64,000 nucleotides of DNA from Ichthyophthirius multifiliis (GCF_000220395.1 NW_004086145.1:20030-84029); one strand, 5' to 3'. Counted from the first letter of the stretch, positions 16,507 through 28,495 are shown. Made by a program: numbers and translations. Notes: generated from the letters alone by a model not told the origin.

Positions 16507-18354
16507 ATGGGATTTACAATATGCAAAATTTACTAAACAGAAAAGATTGATAAAGAAAACATTCGAGAAGACATAATAAATAAAAAGGAATAAAAGTCTT
16601 CCTTAATTTCTAATTATAGTAATTCTTTTTTAATATAAAAACCAATAACTGAAAAAGGTATATAAAAAAAAGACAAAAAAGACAAACCTACTACTAATAT
16701 AAAAATATTTTTTAAAAAAATAAAAAAATAGAAAAAGAATGTAAATAAACTGATAGTTATTTTCAAAAAGAGTAAAGAATAGGTGAATATTTTTGCGGCG
16801 GGCAAGAAATGGAGAAAAACGCCCAAAGCTATAAAAAACGAGAAAAGACATTTAAAAATTTTCTAATAAAAAGTTAGAAAAAGAGCAAATAATAAAAAGC
16901 CAAAAAACAACAAAAAATATGTGAATAATTATTTAAATAAAAATTCGATAATCTTCTTTTACAAATAAAAGATACTAAAAAATTAAAATAAAATATAAAA
17001 TTAGGCCCTCCCATTAAATATAGATGGGCAGCCTGGAAATATCATTTATTTAAGTAATTAACTTAATAAGACGTAGATTTATACAATATAATAAAAAATG
17101 CTTAATCAAAAGACGAAACATAAATAATTAAAGACTTAAATAGAACATTCCCCGATCAAATTTATTTCTAACCAAAATCTCCTGAACTAAAACAAGAAGA
17201 AGATTTTTAAAACGAAAGTTTAGAAAAGCTAAGAAGGTAATAAAAAAAAAAAAAAGAAAGAAATATATATAAAAATAAAATAAACAAAAATATAGAATTT
17301 TAAGTAGTATATGTATAATATATCCAAATCTAGGATATTGTTAAGGAATGAATTTTTTGATAGGTTTTATGCTATTGGTAAATGGCGGAAATGAATAAGA
17401 AGCATTTTTAATGTTCAAAGTACTCGCAGAAGACCCAAATTTTATGTTAATGGGATTATACGAGAATGATTTTCCAATGTTAAAATTTTTAGAGTATTGT
17501 GTTGGGAAGTCTATGAAAAAATATTTAAAGGAAGTATGGAATCATATATTATTTTTGGAAATCGAATATTCATATTGGTTAACAAAATGGATTTTGACGC
17601 TTTTTTTATATTCTATTCCTATATAATGTTGCGCTAGACTATGGGATTTTTTAATTTCGAATTCTATTTTTGGAATATGTGAACTTGTGGTGTCTATGCT
17701 TTATGTATTATAAGATAAAATATTATGTTTAAATGATTAAATTTAATTCATGTAATTTTTCTAATCTAATAATTTCGAAAAGCTTAATATGAGTTAAATT
17801 GTTGGTTTATGTGAAAAATTTCCTGTCAAAAACTCCTGTATAGCTAAATATGCCAAAAAATTTATTTTAAAAGTTGAAAAAGATAATCAATATGCTTTAT
17901 TATATTCTTTTTTATGTAATTAAAAAAATTCTAAGAAATCCATAGTATAATGATTAAATAGAGGAGAAATGTAATCAAAGAAAGTAATCTTAGTTCTTTT
18001 ATTAATAATCATTAATAAAATAATAATGAAAATAATTAATTATTAAAGGATTTGGAGGAAAAAGATGATGAAGAAGAAAAAAACAATCATTATAATGATA
18101 ATAATAATAATAATTTTGAAATTTATAATTCTTAAATAATGAATGAAGAGTCTATTGAATAATATAATAGATACTTAAGAACCGAAAATTAAAATTTAAT
18201 CCAAAAATATTCGTTTAAGTGTTCCTTTAATTAAATAAATAATATAGATGATATTAATTATAATTGGTAAAATACATTATATTAAAATAATACTATTGCT
18301 AACAGCTAATTATCTATAAAAACAAAATACATTGAAAATATAATTATAAATTGA
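16507..18354 (+). CDS. TBC domain protein (Rab GTPase-activating protein)
   Basis: A Rab GAP acting in vesicle traffic. N-terminal exon 16507-16657 (MGFTICKIYQ), intron 16658-16731, then a basic coiled region leading into the TBC domain: LGPPIKYRWAAWKYHLF, DLNRTFPDQIYF (the IxxDxxRT arginine-finger motif region, here KDLNRTFP), intron about 17248-17305, then YPNLGYCQGMNFLIGFML (the YxQ glutamine-finger motif as YCQ), AEDPNFMLMGLYENDFP and LTKWILTLFLYSIP. The acidic, Asn-rich C-terminal part (EEKDDEEEKNNHYND, ending KTKYIENIIIN) is in another frame; an A7 run at about 17923-17929 with one base missing would join the two cleanly. Both finger motifs are present, so it should be catalytically competent. 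Confidence 0.8.
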
Positions 18355-18585
18355 ATATTAAAAAAAAATATTATTTTATTATATATATTTATAATAAATT
18401 ATATTGTACATTATTTATTCTTTTTTATTTATATTTTAAAAAATTAATTTTTTATTTTTGTTATATGTATTTTTATCTTTAATAAAAAAAAAATTCAGAT
18501 TTTTTTTTTTTTTTTTTTCAAATCATTTGAAAAATAACTTTAAAAAATAAATTCAATAAAAATAATAAAAAAAATTAATTCAAAA

Positions 18586-19122
18586 ATGAATGATTGTGAT
18601 TAATTTAAAATGATACAATATGAAGAATTTATACGTTCTGAATATGATTCAAGTGAAAAAGATACTTCTTTATTAAAATCTAATAATAAAGTTAATATTT
18701 AATTATAAACTGATTAATATTCATCAGAATATGAGTAATATCAAAAAGAAAATTGAATATTAAAAAAATAAATTAAATAACTTCAACTAGAAAATAATTA
18801 TTTAAAAAACTAACAAGAAAATTCAAAAAGTCAAGATGTTAAAATGTTAAAAAATATATATTTTTATAAAATTTATATATTTAAATTTTTATATGCATTT
18901 TAATTTTTTTAGATATAATCAAAATGATAATTTAAATGAATAAAGAATATAGCAAATGCAGAAATTAATAATAACATAGAGATAATAATTAATTTAAAAA
19001 GACGAATAAATAAAATATATATAGGATAAATTTAACTAAAATAATTAAAAATAATATATAAAATCTGATAAAGTTTAATAATAAGAAGAAGTACTATAAA
19101 AAATGAAACAAATTGTAAATAT

Positions 19123-19181
<59 letters not shown>

Positions 19182-20759
19182 GTTTATATATTTTTATTTT
19201 ATTTTTAGATTTTTTCATTAATTTAAAGTAAAGAAAAAATTTGTAATTGTTAAGGAAATAATAATTTATATAATTAATTAAAAGGTTATTTTTTTAATTT
19301 TTATATTATAATAAATTATTTTAAAAAGATGTTTTAAATTCTATTATTAAAATTGAAAAAGAAAAAAGTTTGGATAAAATTGATTAATTTATAATAGAAA
19401 ATAAAAAATAAAAAACAAATAATAATTTCTAAATCAATAAATTTGAAAGTTTATTAAATAATTCTTTATAATTATATCTATAAAAAGTATTTATTTAAAA
19501 ATATAAAAGCCATTTTTTTTTTTTTTAGAATGAAGTAAATTGTATTGGTGATTATTTACTAAAACAATAAAATTAATTAAATACAAAATCCAGTAAACAA
19601 TTCTATTATAATATACATAATAATGGACAATAATCTTTAAACGAAAATGTAAAAAAAATAATTTAAGAAAATTAAATAGAAAATAGCATATAAAATTCGT
19701 TTTATAATTTATAAACGAATAAAAATTTAGAAGGAGGTAAAACCTTATATAAAGGAATATCAAAAAATCAATAATTTAAAAATAATTATGATAAAAGAAT
19801 ATAAGTAATATTTTTATTAAAATAATATATAATAAAAAATAAGGAATTATAACAAAAATTAGAAATATTACAATATAAAAGGAAGAATTATTAAATAAAC
19901 AAGGTAATCTTTTTTATTATATTTAGATAATATATAATATAATATAATAAATAATTTAAAAAGGAAATCGAATAAAAAGAATTAAATGAAAAACTTTCAG
20001 AAAGAAAATAATAATAATAAACGAATTTTAACTAAACTCTTCACAAAAAAAGTCATTCAGACTAAATGCATTTAAATAATTTCAATTTAACAAATAATTA
20101 AATAAATAAAAATATTATTTTAAACCATGATATAATAAAAAATTATACTAAGAAAAAATTTTACAATAATAAACCTAATTCTTAAGATAATAAATTCTTT
20201 TCTAATTTAAATGAAAATTGCATTTAAAATAATACCGATTATAACTCATTAAATTTAAATAAAGAAACTTTTTCACCTTCTATTTAGAATAATAATTTCC
20301 ATTAACAAATATAAAATAATATACTCTAAAAATCCACTTTTATTAGTAAATTTTTTGATTAATATAATTAACTTTTATATATATTAAAATAAAGAAAATC
20401 AAAATTATACGAGTAATATTTAAGATAAAAATTAGGAAAATGTTTTAGTTTAAAATAATTACTAATAAAATAAATTTATAGATTCAAAATGTGCTAGTTT
20501 AATTTAATAAAATATTAATCTATAAGAAAAAAAAATACTAATAATTTTAATTCTTTATCATAATTTTTTAACTCAAATTAATTAAAAAAATAATGTAATT
20601 ATATATAATAATATAATTATGTTAATTTTTTCTAAATATATATATATAGATATAGATAGAAATATAACCTTTAATAAAAAAATAAATCATCAAAATATAT
20701 AAGACGCATTATGTAAAATAAAAAAAGAAAATATAGAAAAACAATTTTATAATAAGTGA
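18586..20759 (+). CDS. coiled-coil, Gln/Asn-rich protein with an in-frame TGA
   Basis: A multi-exon gene starting MNDCDQFKMIQYEEFIRSEY. Exon 1 runs to about 18846 and encodes a leucine-heptad coiled coil, ILKKQIKQLQLENNYLKNQQ. Directly before that segment the frame contains a TGA (18754-18756) with open coding on both sides. Later exons, separated by A+T introns (about 18847-18912, 19122-19209, 19285-19328, 19805-19841), carry more coiled-coil and a small Cys pair (EKICNCQGNN). The last exon seems to be about 20650-20759, ending NIEKQFYNK with TGA at 20757-20759. No family recognised. Splice joins after 19400 are approximate. Confidence 0.55.
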
Positions 20760-21221
20760 TGAGATAAAATAAAATTAAATAAAATATATATATATGAACA
20801 ATTAATGTATATATAATTTAAATTTTTTTATTCATTTAATTAAAAAAAATGTAATATTAATATTATTTATATTTTTATTTTATAAATTAATAGAAATATA
20901 AAGTGTTTATATAATATAATTTTTATTAAATTGAATATAAATAAAAAATAATAATATTATAAATCAAAACTTATTTGTAAATTATAATTGGTAATTAAAT
21001 ATTAATTTAAAATAAATGTTCTTTTAAATTTAAAAAACTCTTCAATTTGTTTTTATAATCATTTTTATTATAATTTTAATTAGAAAAAAAACATTATAAT
21101 TTATAAAATTATAATTATATTATTATCATAAATAGGTTAAATTATATATCTCTAACAAAAAAAAAGCATATTTTTTAAACCAAAATTTAATAAATACATA
21201 TATAAATAAAAAAATTTAAAA
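20760..21221. other. intergenic A+T-rich spacer
   Basis: No gene or motif seen in this stretch. Confidence 0.5.
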
Positions 21222-21902
21222 ATGCAAAACTTTATTAAATTTTAGAGAGAAGATTTTATGTAAAAAAAATAGAATAATATTAAAAATATTATATTTACAG
21301 ATAATATAGATAAAAAAAGTAATAATAAAGAAATAAAAGACAAAACTAATATAAAAAACTAAAAAAGTTATAATTATTAATTAATTAATTAAATAGTTAT
21401 TAAAATATTTAAGATATTAAATTATATAACATTATTAATATTTAATATTTAATTTATTAAATATAATAAAATAAAAAATATAATATTTAATTTGAAATAA
21501 TTTTTTATTAAATATAAATATTTATATAAAACAATTTATTAAATAATAATATAATTATATTATAATTATATATATATATAAATATAAAATATTTATATTT
21601 ATATATAAGAATATATTTATTTATAGATTTTATTTATATGTTAATTTTAAATATATTTAATATCCTAATATACTTATATTTTTATATATTTTTATATTTA
21701 TATATAAAAAATTCTTTTATTAGATATCTTTAATTTTTATTTTAAAACTTTATATATTTTATATCTATTCTATTTTATTTTTAAAAATTTATAGAAAAAA
21801 TATATAATTTATTAAATAAATAATATATTATTGCGTATTACATTTTTATTTATTAACTTAATTAATTACATAATAAAATATTTTTTATTTAATAGAAAAT
21901 GA
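21222..21902 (+). CDS. possible small membrane protein (weak)
   Basis: A 227-codon frame without TGA from ATG at 21222 (MQNFIKFQREDFMQKKQNN) to TGA at 21900-21902. The first 60 codons look like ciliate coding sequence (Lys/Asn/Asp-rich, DNIDKKSNNKEIKDK); the rest is strongly hydrophobic Ile/Leu/Tyr/Phe with TATA-like runs and may simply be non-coding A+T that avoids TGA. In this composition long TGA-free frames arise by chance. Kept as a low-confidence call. Confidence 0.25.
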
Positions 21903-22145
21903 TATTTAATATTTATCTTTAATTTATATTAATTAAATATTTTTTTAAAAAAATCATAAAATAAAATATATATTTAATTTTTATTAAAAAATAAAAATAT
22001 ATATTAAAAAAATTAACAAAAACCTTAAAAGAAGAAAAAAAATTTTTACATTATAAAAAAAATTTTTGTATATAATAAAAATAAAATCAATAAATTTTAA
22101 AAAGAAAAAAAAGTTAGAATTAAAATTTATAAATAAAAAAAAAAT

Positions 22146-22879
22146 ATGGCAAAGAATTAGGTTGAAAGAATTATTTTTACTATATTCTTTGCTTTTCTTC
22201 TTTTAGACATAATAATAGTCCAAAACTAAATGAAAAATCCAGATTAACCTTCTTAACAATAAAGACCATAAAACGAAGAAGAATAAGAAATACAATATAC
22301 TTAAAATAATAACTAAAGTTAAGATAAAAACTAAGAATACTTAAAAGAAGAAATATAAGAATAAGATACAATCCATAGTTAAAAACACTATAACAATCGT
22401 GAATAAATACGTCCTAAATAAGAAAAAGAAGATAAAAATATATAAATAAATAAATTATTGTTTAATATTGCATTGGGTGATCTTATAAAGGAAATTTTAT
22501 TTAATTAAAAAATGCGATAGATTCAAAAGTTCCTAATGTAGATATTATTGGAACAGAGTACCCAGCCACCCCTTTAAATCAATTTTTATCAAAAATAATA
22601 AATGTTATATAAATTGGAGGAATTACATTAATTATTTTTGGAGAAAAAATATTTTAAATTCTAAAAATAAATAACTTGCCAGATACTTATTATAAAATTT
22701 AATAAAATAAATGGACTGCGGGTATATTCTTATTTTTTGTAGGAAATATGATTAGTGGAGCTCTTTTATAAACAGGAGCTTTCGAAGTTATTTGTAATGA
22801 TGAACTTATATTTTCAAAACTATAACAAGGAAGAATGCCTAATTTAAATGAAATTATTTTTGCTATTTAAGAAATGTGA
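22146..22879 (+). CDS. SELENOT: selenoprotein T homologue (SelT/SelW/SelH thioredoxin-like family), TGA = selenocysteine
   Basis: An ER-type thioredoxin-like oxidoreductase. After a hydrophobic N-terminus (ERIIFTIFFAFLLLDIIIVQ) and a Gln/Glu-rich insert comes the redox motif QYCIGUSYKGNF, where U is the TGA at 22478-22480: the family's CxxU, matching CVSUGYRRVF of animal SelT. Downstream residues follow SelT throughout: VDIIGTEYPATPLNQFLSKI, GGITLIIFGEKIF, NKWTAGIFLFFVGNMI, LLQTGAFEVICNDELIFSKL, GRMPNLNEI. The final stop is also TGA (22877-22879). The N-terminal frame and the CxxU frame are offset by one base; an extra T in the TTT at 22461-22463 would give KLLFQYCIGU. A SECIS candidate follows in the 3' UTR. 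Confidence 0.88.
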
Positions 22880-22996
22880 AAAAATTAGTATAAAAGTAAT
22901 ATTTAAATTAAAAAATATAATAATATTATTTTATTTTTAAAAAAATAAAGGAAAAATATATTAATAATAAGATCAATAAAATTTTTATATTCATAA

Positions 22997-23063
22997 ATGA
23001 AGTGTAAAGATTTAAAAATCTAAATATATAATTTATATTATATATAAAAGTCTTTATACTGAA
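22997..23063 (+). promoter_or_regulatory. candidate SECIS element in the 3' UTR of the SelT gene
   Basis: About 118 bases after the stop. ATGA (22997-23000) begins a stem whose 5' arm AGTGTAAAGA (23001-23010) pairs with TCTTTATACT (23051-23060) with one G-U pair, immediately followed by GA (23061-23062). This gives the ATGA / TGA quartet of a eukaryotic SECIS. Three more pairs (TTT with AAA, one bulged G) extend the helix to about 13 pairs, after which AAAA begins the apical loop, where the conserved unpaired AA is expected. The loop holds a further A+U mini-hairpin, as in form II SECIS. Confidence 0.7.
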
Positions 23064-23406
23064 ATAATAATTAAAAGAAGATAATTGTTTTATTAATAAT
23101 CTTATTTATTATATATTTTAATTATAATAAATTATTATTAAAAAATAAATATAAATATAAATATTTATATATATATATATTATATATTATATTTATTTAT
23201 TTTTACTTAAAATTTTGTAAATTTTATTATTTAAAAAAAAATAAAAAAAATTTTAATCGCATATAAATATTTTATTTGATCATTTTAATATATATATTTT
23301 TTTTTTTATTTTATTTTATATATTTTTATTTAAAAAGTGAAAATAAAAAAAATATTTTTTTTAGTACATTTTCACTATAATAAATAGCCTCTTTTTTTAT
23401 TTATTT
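23064..23406. other. intergenic spacer
   Basis: A+T-rich spacer between the SECIS and the next gene; nothing recognised. Confidence 0.5.
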
Positions 23407-23673
23407 ATGGGAAATTGTCTTAAAATATTTTTTTGCAAATTAAAAGAAGATGAAAATAATTTTAATTAATAACTTTTACAAACAAAAAATATAGAATTAT
23501 CTAGATTTAATGATATAAGTTTAAGTGACTAAAAGCCGGAAATAACATTAGAATTATCCGAAATAATGCAAAAAAGGATATTAAAATAATGTTCTTAATA
23601 ATTTTCTATATAAAACGATATAATTTATATACGAAATAATAATAGTTTATAAGATATATATTAAAAATTATGA
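23407..23673 (+). CDS. small protein with N-terminal MGNC acylation signal, 88 residues
   Basis: A single frame from ATG 23407 to TGA 23671-23673. It begins MGNCLKIFFCKLKEDE: Gly2 with Cys4 and Cys10 is the pattern of N-myristoylation followed by palmitoylation, so the protein is probably tethered to membrane. The rest (ELSRFNDISLSDQKPEITLE, LSEIMQKRILKQCSQQ) is acidic then Gln-rich, with no known domain. It lies between the SelT gene and another Met-Gly-starting gene on the same strand. Function unknown. Confidence 0.6.
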
Positions 23674-23993
23674 AAATTATTTAAAAAAAAACATTCTCCA
23701 ATTTAATTTCAATAACAAAAAAAGTAATATTTTTTTAATAAATATGTAAATAACTTTATTTACTAAAAAAATAGATATATTTAAAGTTATAATAATTAAT
23801 TATTATTATAAAACCTTATAGTAATATATGTTTTTTTATTTTATTTTAAGAAAACATTTTTTTTTTAAAAGTTTTTAAAACATTAATTTTTATTTTTTTT
23901 ATTAAAAGATTTGTATAAACTTATTTTAAATATAATTATTATTTAAAAAATAAAAAATAAATATAATATTATTTTAATAAAATAATTAAAAAA

Positions 23994-24587
23994 ATGGGAG
24001 GAAATAACGAAAAAATAAAATCTACATTTGATAATGAATAATTAGAAGAAATAAAATAATGTTTTACTAAAATTTGTATGAAAAAAGATGGGTATATTAT
24101 AACAAAAAATATAAATATTATATATTAAATATTTATTTAATTTTATAAAAAAAAAAAAGTAATAATGGAACAATAATAAGTCAAAATGGTTTAAAAAAAT
24201 ATATGAAGCCAAATAAGGACTTTTCATTAAAGTTATATTAATTTTTAGCTTAATAAAATATTAAATAATAGTTAGATTTTTAAACATATGTTTATTTTGG
24301 TATATATTAAAAGATAAAATATAAATCATATATTTATTAATATTTTATCTTATATTTATCTATTTTTAATATAAATAAATTACCGTTTTTAAATATAAGT
24401 TGAATTTTTTGTTTAAAAAACGAAAATTTAAGAACAAAGGTAAGATATAATTAATATTCAAAAGTTGAATTATTTGCATGTATTTCTATGTATGAATCAT
24501 TAAATATAAAGAATATAATTCACGACAAAAAATAACTTAATTCTTCAAAAGTAACATATCGTTAAGGAATATAATTTTTCAAAGTAT

Positions 24588-24628
<41 letters not shown>

Positions 24629-25117
24629 TAAATTTTTTAATATATTTTAATATTAATAGGATTTAGTTCTATCATTTATGTAAAAGAAATAATTAAAAAG
24701 TGAAAAAAATAATGAAATTGAAGCGAAATTATTAACTAATTTAATTTTTGTTAATTTAAGTTAAATAACATTCGAAGTTTTTATTTAAAATTTAAATTAA
24801 AAATTTCCAAATATCGAAAACTTTATTATTTAATATTTTTCACGTTTTTTCATAAAAATATAAAAATAAAATATCTACGAAATATATTAAAATTCCTAAA
24901 TTCTAACTTACAATATGTTATCTTTATTAAATTTAACTCATTCTTAAGTAAAAGCTTATATATAAATATTTTTACTGTATTTTTTTATAAATAAAACAAA
25001 AACAACAAATAAAAAATGCAAAAATAAATAATAAATTATAGATTTAAAATATAAATTTGATATTTTTTTTTATTAAAAAATAAAAGAATAAAAAATAAAT
25101 AAATATATATATTTATA

Positions 25118-25165
<48 letters not shown>

Positions 25166-25994
25166 CATATTTTTAAAAATTAAGTTAAATACATGCTTTT
25201 AAATCTAATTTATTTACGGAAATCATTTTAATGACATAAATTATGAATAGTTATTTACTATAATATCATGCTATTAATAAAAATAAAATTTATTGATTCT
25301 TTTTAGACATTAAATTGAAAATCTGCCTAACTTAAGTGAATTTGAATATGCGAAATCAAGAAAAGCTGAAAAATATGGAAAATAAAAGTCTATTTTCGGA
25401 CTTTTTGTTGGAAAATATATTGATAATTGTTCTTTTTTTAAAATAGAGCCTAATTTAGCAATATTTTCGAATATTAATTCTAGTCAAAAATTCTTCTAAA
25501 TAGACTAAACAGGATTAGGTATATATTTCATTTAATTTTTAAAAAATAATTTTTTTAATTTAGTTAGTTTGTTTAAAGGCGAAAATAATATTTTTTTCTT
25601 ACATAATAAAGTTAATGAAGAAAGTTATATTAAAAGTGAATTATTAGAAAATGAAATTGATGATGATAAAGTTATGCATTTAAAATTAGACTAAGTTGAA
25701 ATTTGGGCTTTTAATGATTAAGTTATTATTGAAAATCACACAACTGCTGTTATTGACGAATATTAATAGAACACTACAAAATTTTATACAGATGAAAATG
25801 TTTAATATCAAAAAACAATTTAATAAATACCATAATAATAGTTTGGTGTTGATAATGATAATTAAAATAATAATATTTATTAAGAAAAATCTTATGTTTA
25901 TTAAGTGGGAGAAAATTCATAATAATATTAAAGTGGTAATGGTAATAATAATTACTAGTTTTAAATAAAAGAAATAAAAAGAAATAATTATTGA
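23994..25994 (+). CDS. TLDc-domain protein resembling MEAK7/TLDC1
   Basis: It begins MGGNNEKIKSTFDNEQLEEI, a Met-Gly start followed by a helical segment (IKQCFTKICMKKDG, ISQNGLKKYMKP) similar in order to MEAK7, a lysosome-associated mTOR-interacting protein. The C-terminal part matches a TLDc fold: IFGLFVGKYIDNCSFFK, IEPNLAIFSNINSSQKFFQ, KGENNIFFLHNK, KLDQVEIWAFNDQ (the last resembles the end of TLDc where other members have VEVWG). A Gln/Asn-rich tail ends KEIKRNNY, TGA 25992-25994. Introns include about 24090-24162 and 25519-25565, and others between 24290 and 25320 that I could not place exactly. Assignment to TLDc is fairly sure; to MEAK7 less so. Confidence 0.6.
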
Positions 25995-26133
25995 AGAAGA
26001 ATTATTTTATTTATTTTTTTAATAACATATAAAATTAAAATAAATATATATATCTTATAAATATATAAATTTATATTTTAAAATTAAATTTTATTAATTT
26101 ATATAAATTATTTTTAAATATGAAAATAAAAAA

Positions 26134-26164
<31 letters not shown>

Positions 26165-26535
26165 TAATATGCATTTTTTTTTAAATATAATTAATAATTT
26201 ATATCTCAAACTTATTTTTCATTTTTTTTAAATAATTTTCTAATATTCATATTAATGAATATAAATCATTATTAATTTATAATAATAAACAAAAAATATA
26301 ATAAATTTAAACTAAAAAAACATTGTCAAATAATAACAATCGAATCTAATATAATATAATAAATATATATTTTTTTTATTTTTTCTAAAAAAATATATAA
26401 AATACATATATTTATATCAATAAATATTGTAATATTTACTTTTTTTTTAAAAAAAAATAAGAAGTTAGAAAAAAAAAAATCAAATATAAAATTAAAAAGC
26501 CATATTTAAAAAACAAAAAAACAAAAAAAGTATAT
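25995..26535. other. intergenic spacer
   Basis: About 540 bases of A+T-rich DNA upstream of the WD40 gene; no gene seen. Confidence 0.5.
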
Positions 26536-28352
26536 ATGAACATAAACCTCAATTATATAAACACTTAATTATCTGACTTCGACGAATCCACGTATATAGA
26601 AAAAGCACCCGAAAACAAAACTGAAGTTATCCAAATAATCCTCTAAACCCTCGACAACTTCGGTTACACCCAAACAATCTAATAACTCCAACAAGAAGCA
26701 AACATATGACTCGAAAACAACCAAATAAAATAATTCAAGACCCTTATATAAAATGGTGATTTCTAAAATTCAATTGAATTTGCAAATAACTTCCAATTTT
26801 CCTCCCCTTAAGACCATATTAGATGTAAATTTTTAATATACCGCCAATAATATTTCGAATATATACAAGCCCAAAATTTCCAACAAGCCGTAATCCTCCT
26901 TTAAGGTCATTTAAAAGAATACACTGAAAATTCGCCTTAAGATCTTTAAAAGCTACCCCCATTACTAATCTATAATAAGGAAAATGAAATACAGTCTAAA
27001 ATATCCTAAATAATAACAAATAATAATACAAAAAATCCTCCATTAAATAACTCAGTCTAAGAACAGCGAAAAATACTCCTCTAAGACATCTAAAAATAGA
27101 CTAATCCCCAATAATTTATTTGCATAAACAACCGATTAAACTAAATAGTCAAATAAGCCAAATCCTATTAAATTTTAACATGTAAAATACACTCCAAAAT
27201 TGACCCAGATTTCTCCATTATAGAAAATCATAAATGTTCTCCCAATTTTTTGCCTTAAACTGTTCTTTTTTCTTCCTAAATACATTAAAATGAAGTCTGG
27301 CATGCCCAATTTTCTTCCAATGGCTTGTTTTTGGCCACTATATGTGATAAATCCACCCTTATTATTTGGAAAGTATAATCCCTAAACGATTTCTAAATAG
27401 AACTTTACGCAAAAAAAGAAAGCATACACTAATAAAATGTCATAACTTGCCTAAAATGGTTCCCTTAAAACAACTCTAAGATAATCACCTGTTCAGAGGA
27501 CAAAAGTATAAAAGTCTGGTCTATTCAAGACTAAAAAATACTCGAAAAATATACTATATCACACGAAACTTCAATCATTATAAACAACATAATAATTCAA
27601 TAAGACGGCAAAAAGCTTCTTTTTAGTGGTCTAGAAAAAAGCCTTTATTAGTGGACTTTCGAGGAAAATGTCTTTGAGAAAATCCCCTGCGAATTCACCA
27701 ATTAAGACCTCTATTTACTTCCTAATAATAAAGAAATAGTCCTTATTTCAACCGAAGGGAGAATTTCCATAATTGACGTAAACACCAAATAAGAAATAAG
27801 GCATTTTCAGGAAAAAAATATAGTCACAAGTTCCTGTTTATCCCCAAATGGAAAATATATACTTCTAAATACATATGGTCCTAAATATATAAGTGAATTA
27901 CATTTATGGAAACTGAAAAACTGTACACTGGAGAAGATTTTCTAAGGATATAAATAGTCTAAGTATATGCTAAGACCAAGTATTAATGATAAATATGTGA
28001 GTATAGGAAGTGAAAATGGATAGATTTTTATTTGGCATATTAAATATGATAAAAGTCCTCTAATTATTATTAATATTTAAAATAATAATATTAAATTTAA
28101 TTAAATTGATATTTATGATGAATTAAAATAAATAAATAATAATAATAATAATGAAATGAAAATTGAAAATGATTAATAAAATGTAAATATATTTTTTATT
28201 TTTTTAAAAAATATTTTTTTTAGTATGAAAATTCTATAAACTAAGTATAATTTCATCCTAAATTTTAGAATATTTTAGTTGCCGTAAGTGATGATAAATA
28301 TATAAGAATTTTCGGAAATAAAGAAAAGTTAATTGAAGCGGGAAAAATATGA
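26536..28352 (+). CDS. LisH-CTLH-WD40 protein, WDR26/GID7 type, with an in-frame TGA
   Basis: Probably the WDR26/Gid7 subunit of the GID/CTLH E3 ubiquitin ligase. The N-terminus has a LisH motif (EVIQIILQTLDNFGYTQTIQ, QLQQEANI), then CTLH-like helices (FKTLIQNGDFQNSIEF, FLIYRQQYFEYIQ) and WD repeats: IHQNEVWHAQFSSNGLFLAT, TLIIWKVQ, VITCLKWFPQNNSKIITCSE, DKSIKVWSIQDQ, QFHPKFQNILVAVSDDKYIR. An in-frame TGA (26707-26709) falls between EANI and LENN, where the family has a polar residue. One intron, 28183-28223. Stop TGA 28350-28352. The coding strand is unusually C-rich for this window (codons CTC, ACC, TTC, CCC). Confidence 0.82.
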
Positions 28353-28495
28353 AAATGAAAAAAAATTATTAAATTAAAATGTATTTTTGTTTATTTATTT
28401 TTATTTTATTTTTTTTATTAAAAAATAAATTAATATAAAATCTTTTTAATATATAAAAAAAAATATTTTTATATATATAAAAAGATATGTTCTAA

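Noticed and set aside
17945-17961. A 17-base GT...AG segment (GTATAATGATTAAATAG) that would splice out a TGA in the TBC gene as a micro-intron.
   Set aside because: Other introns here are 40 bases or more. One missing A in the A7 run at about 17923-17929 explains the frame change equally well and matches the pattern seen in other genes.
20757-22145. More genes in the A+T-rich spacer before the SelT gene.
   Set aside because: Only one long TGA-free frame (21222-21902) exists, and its second half has the composition of random A+T; listed with low confidence only.
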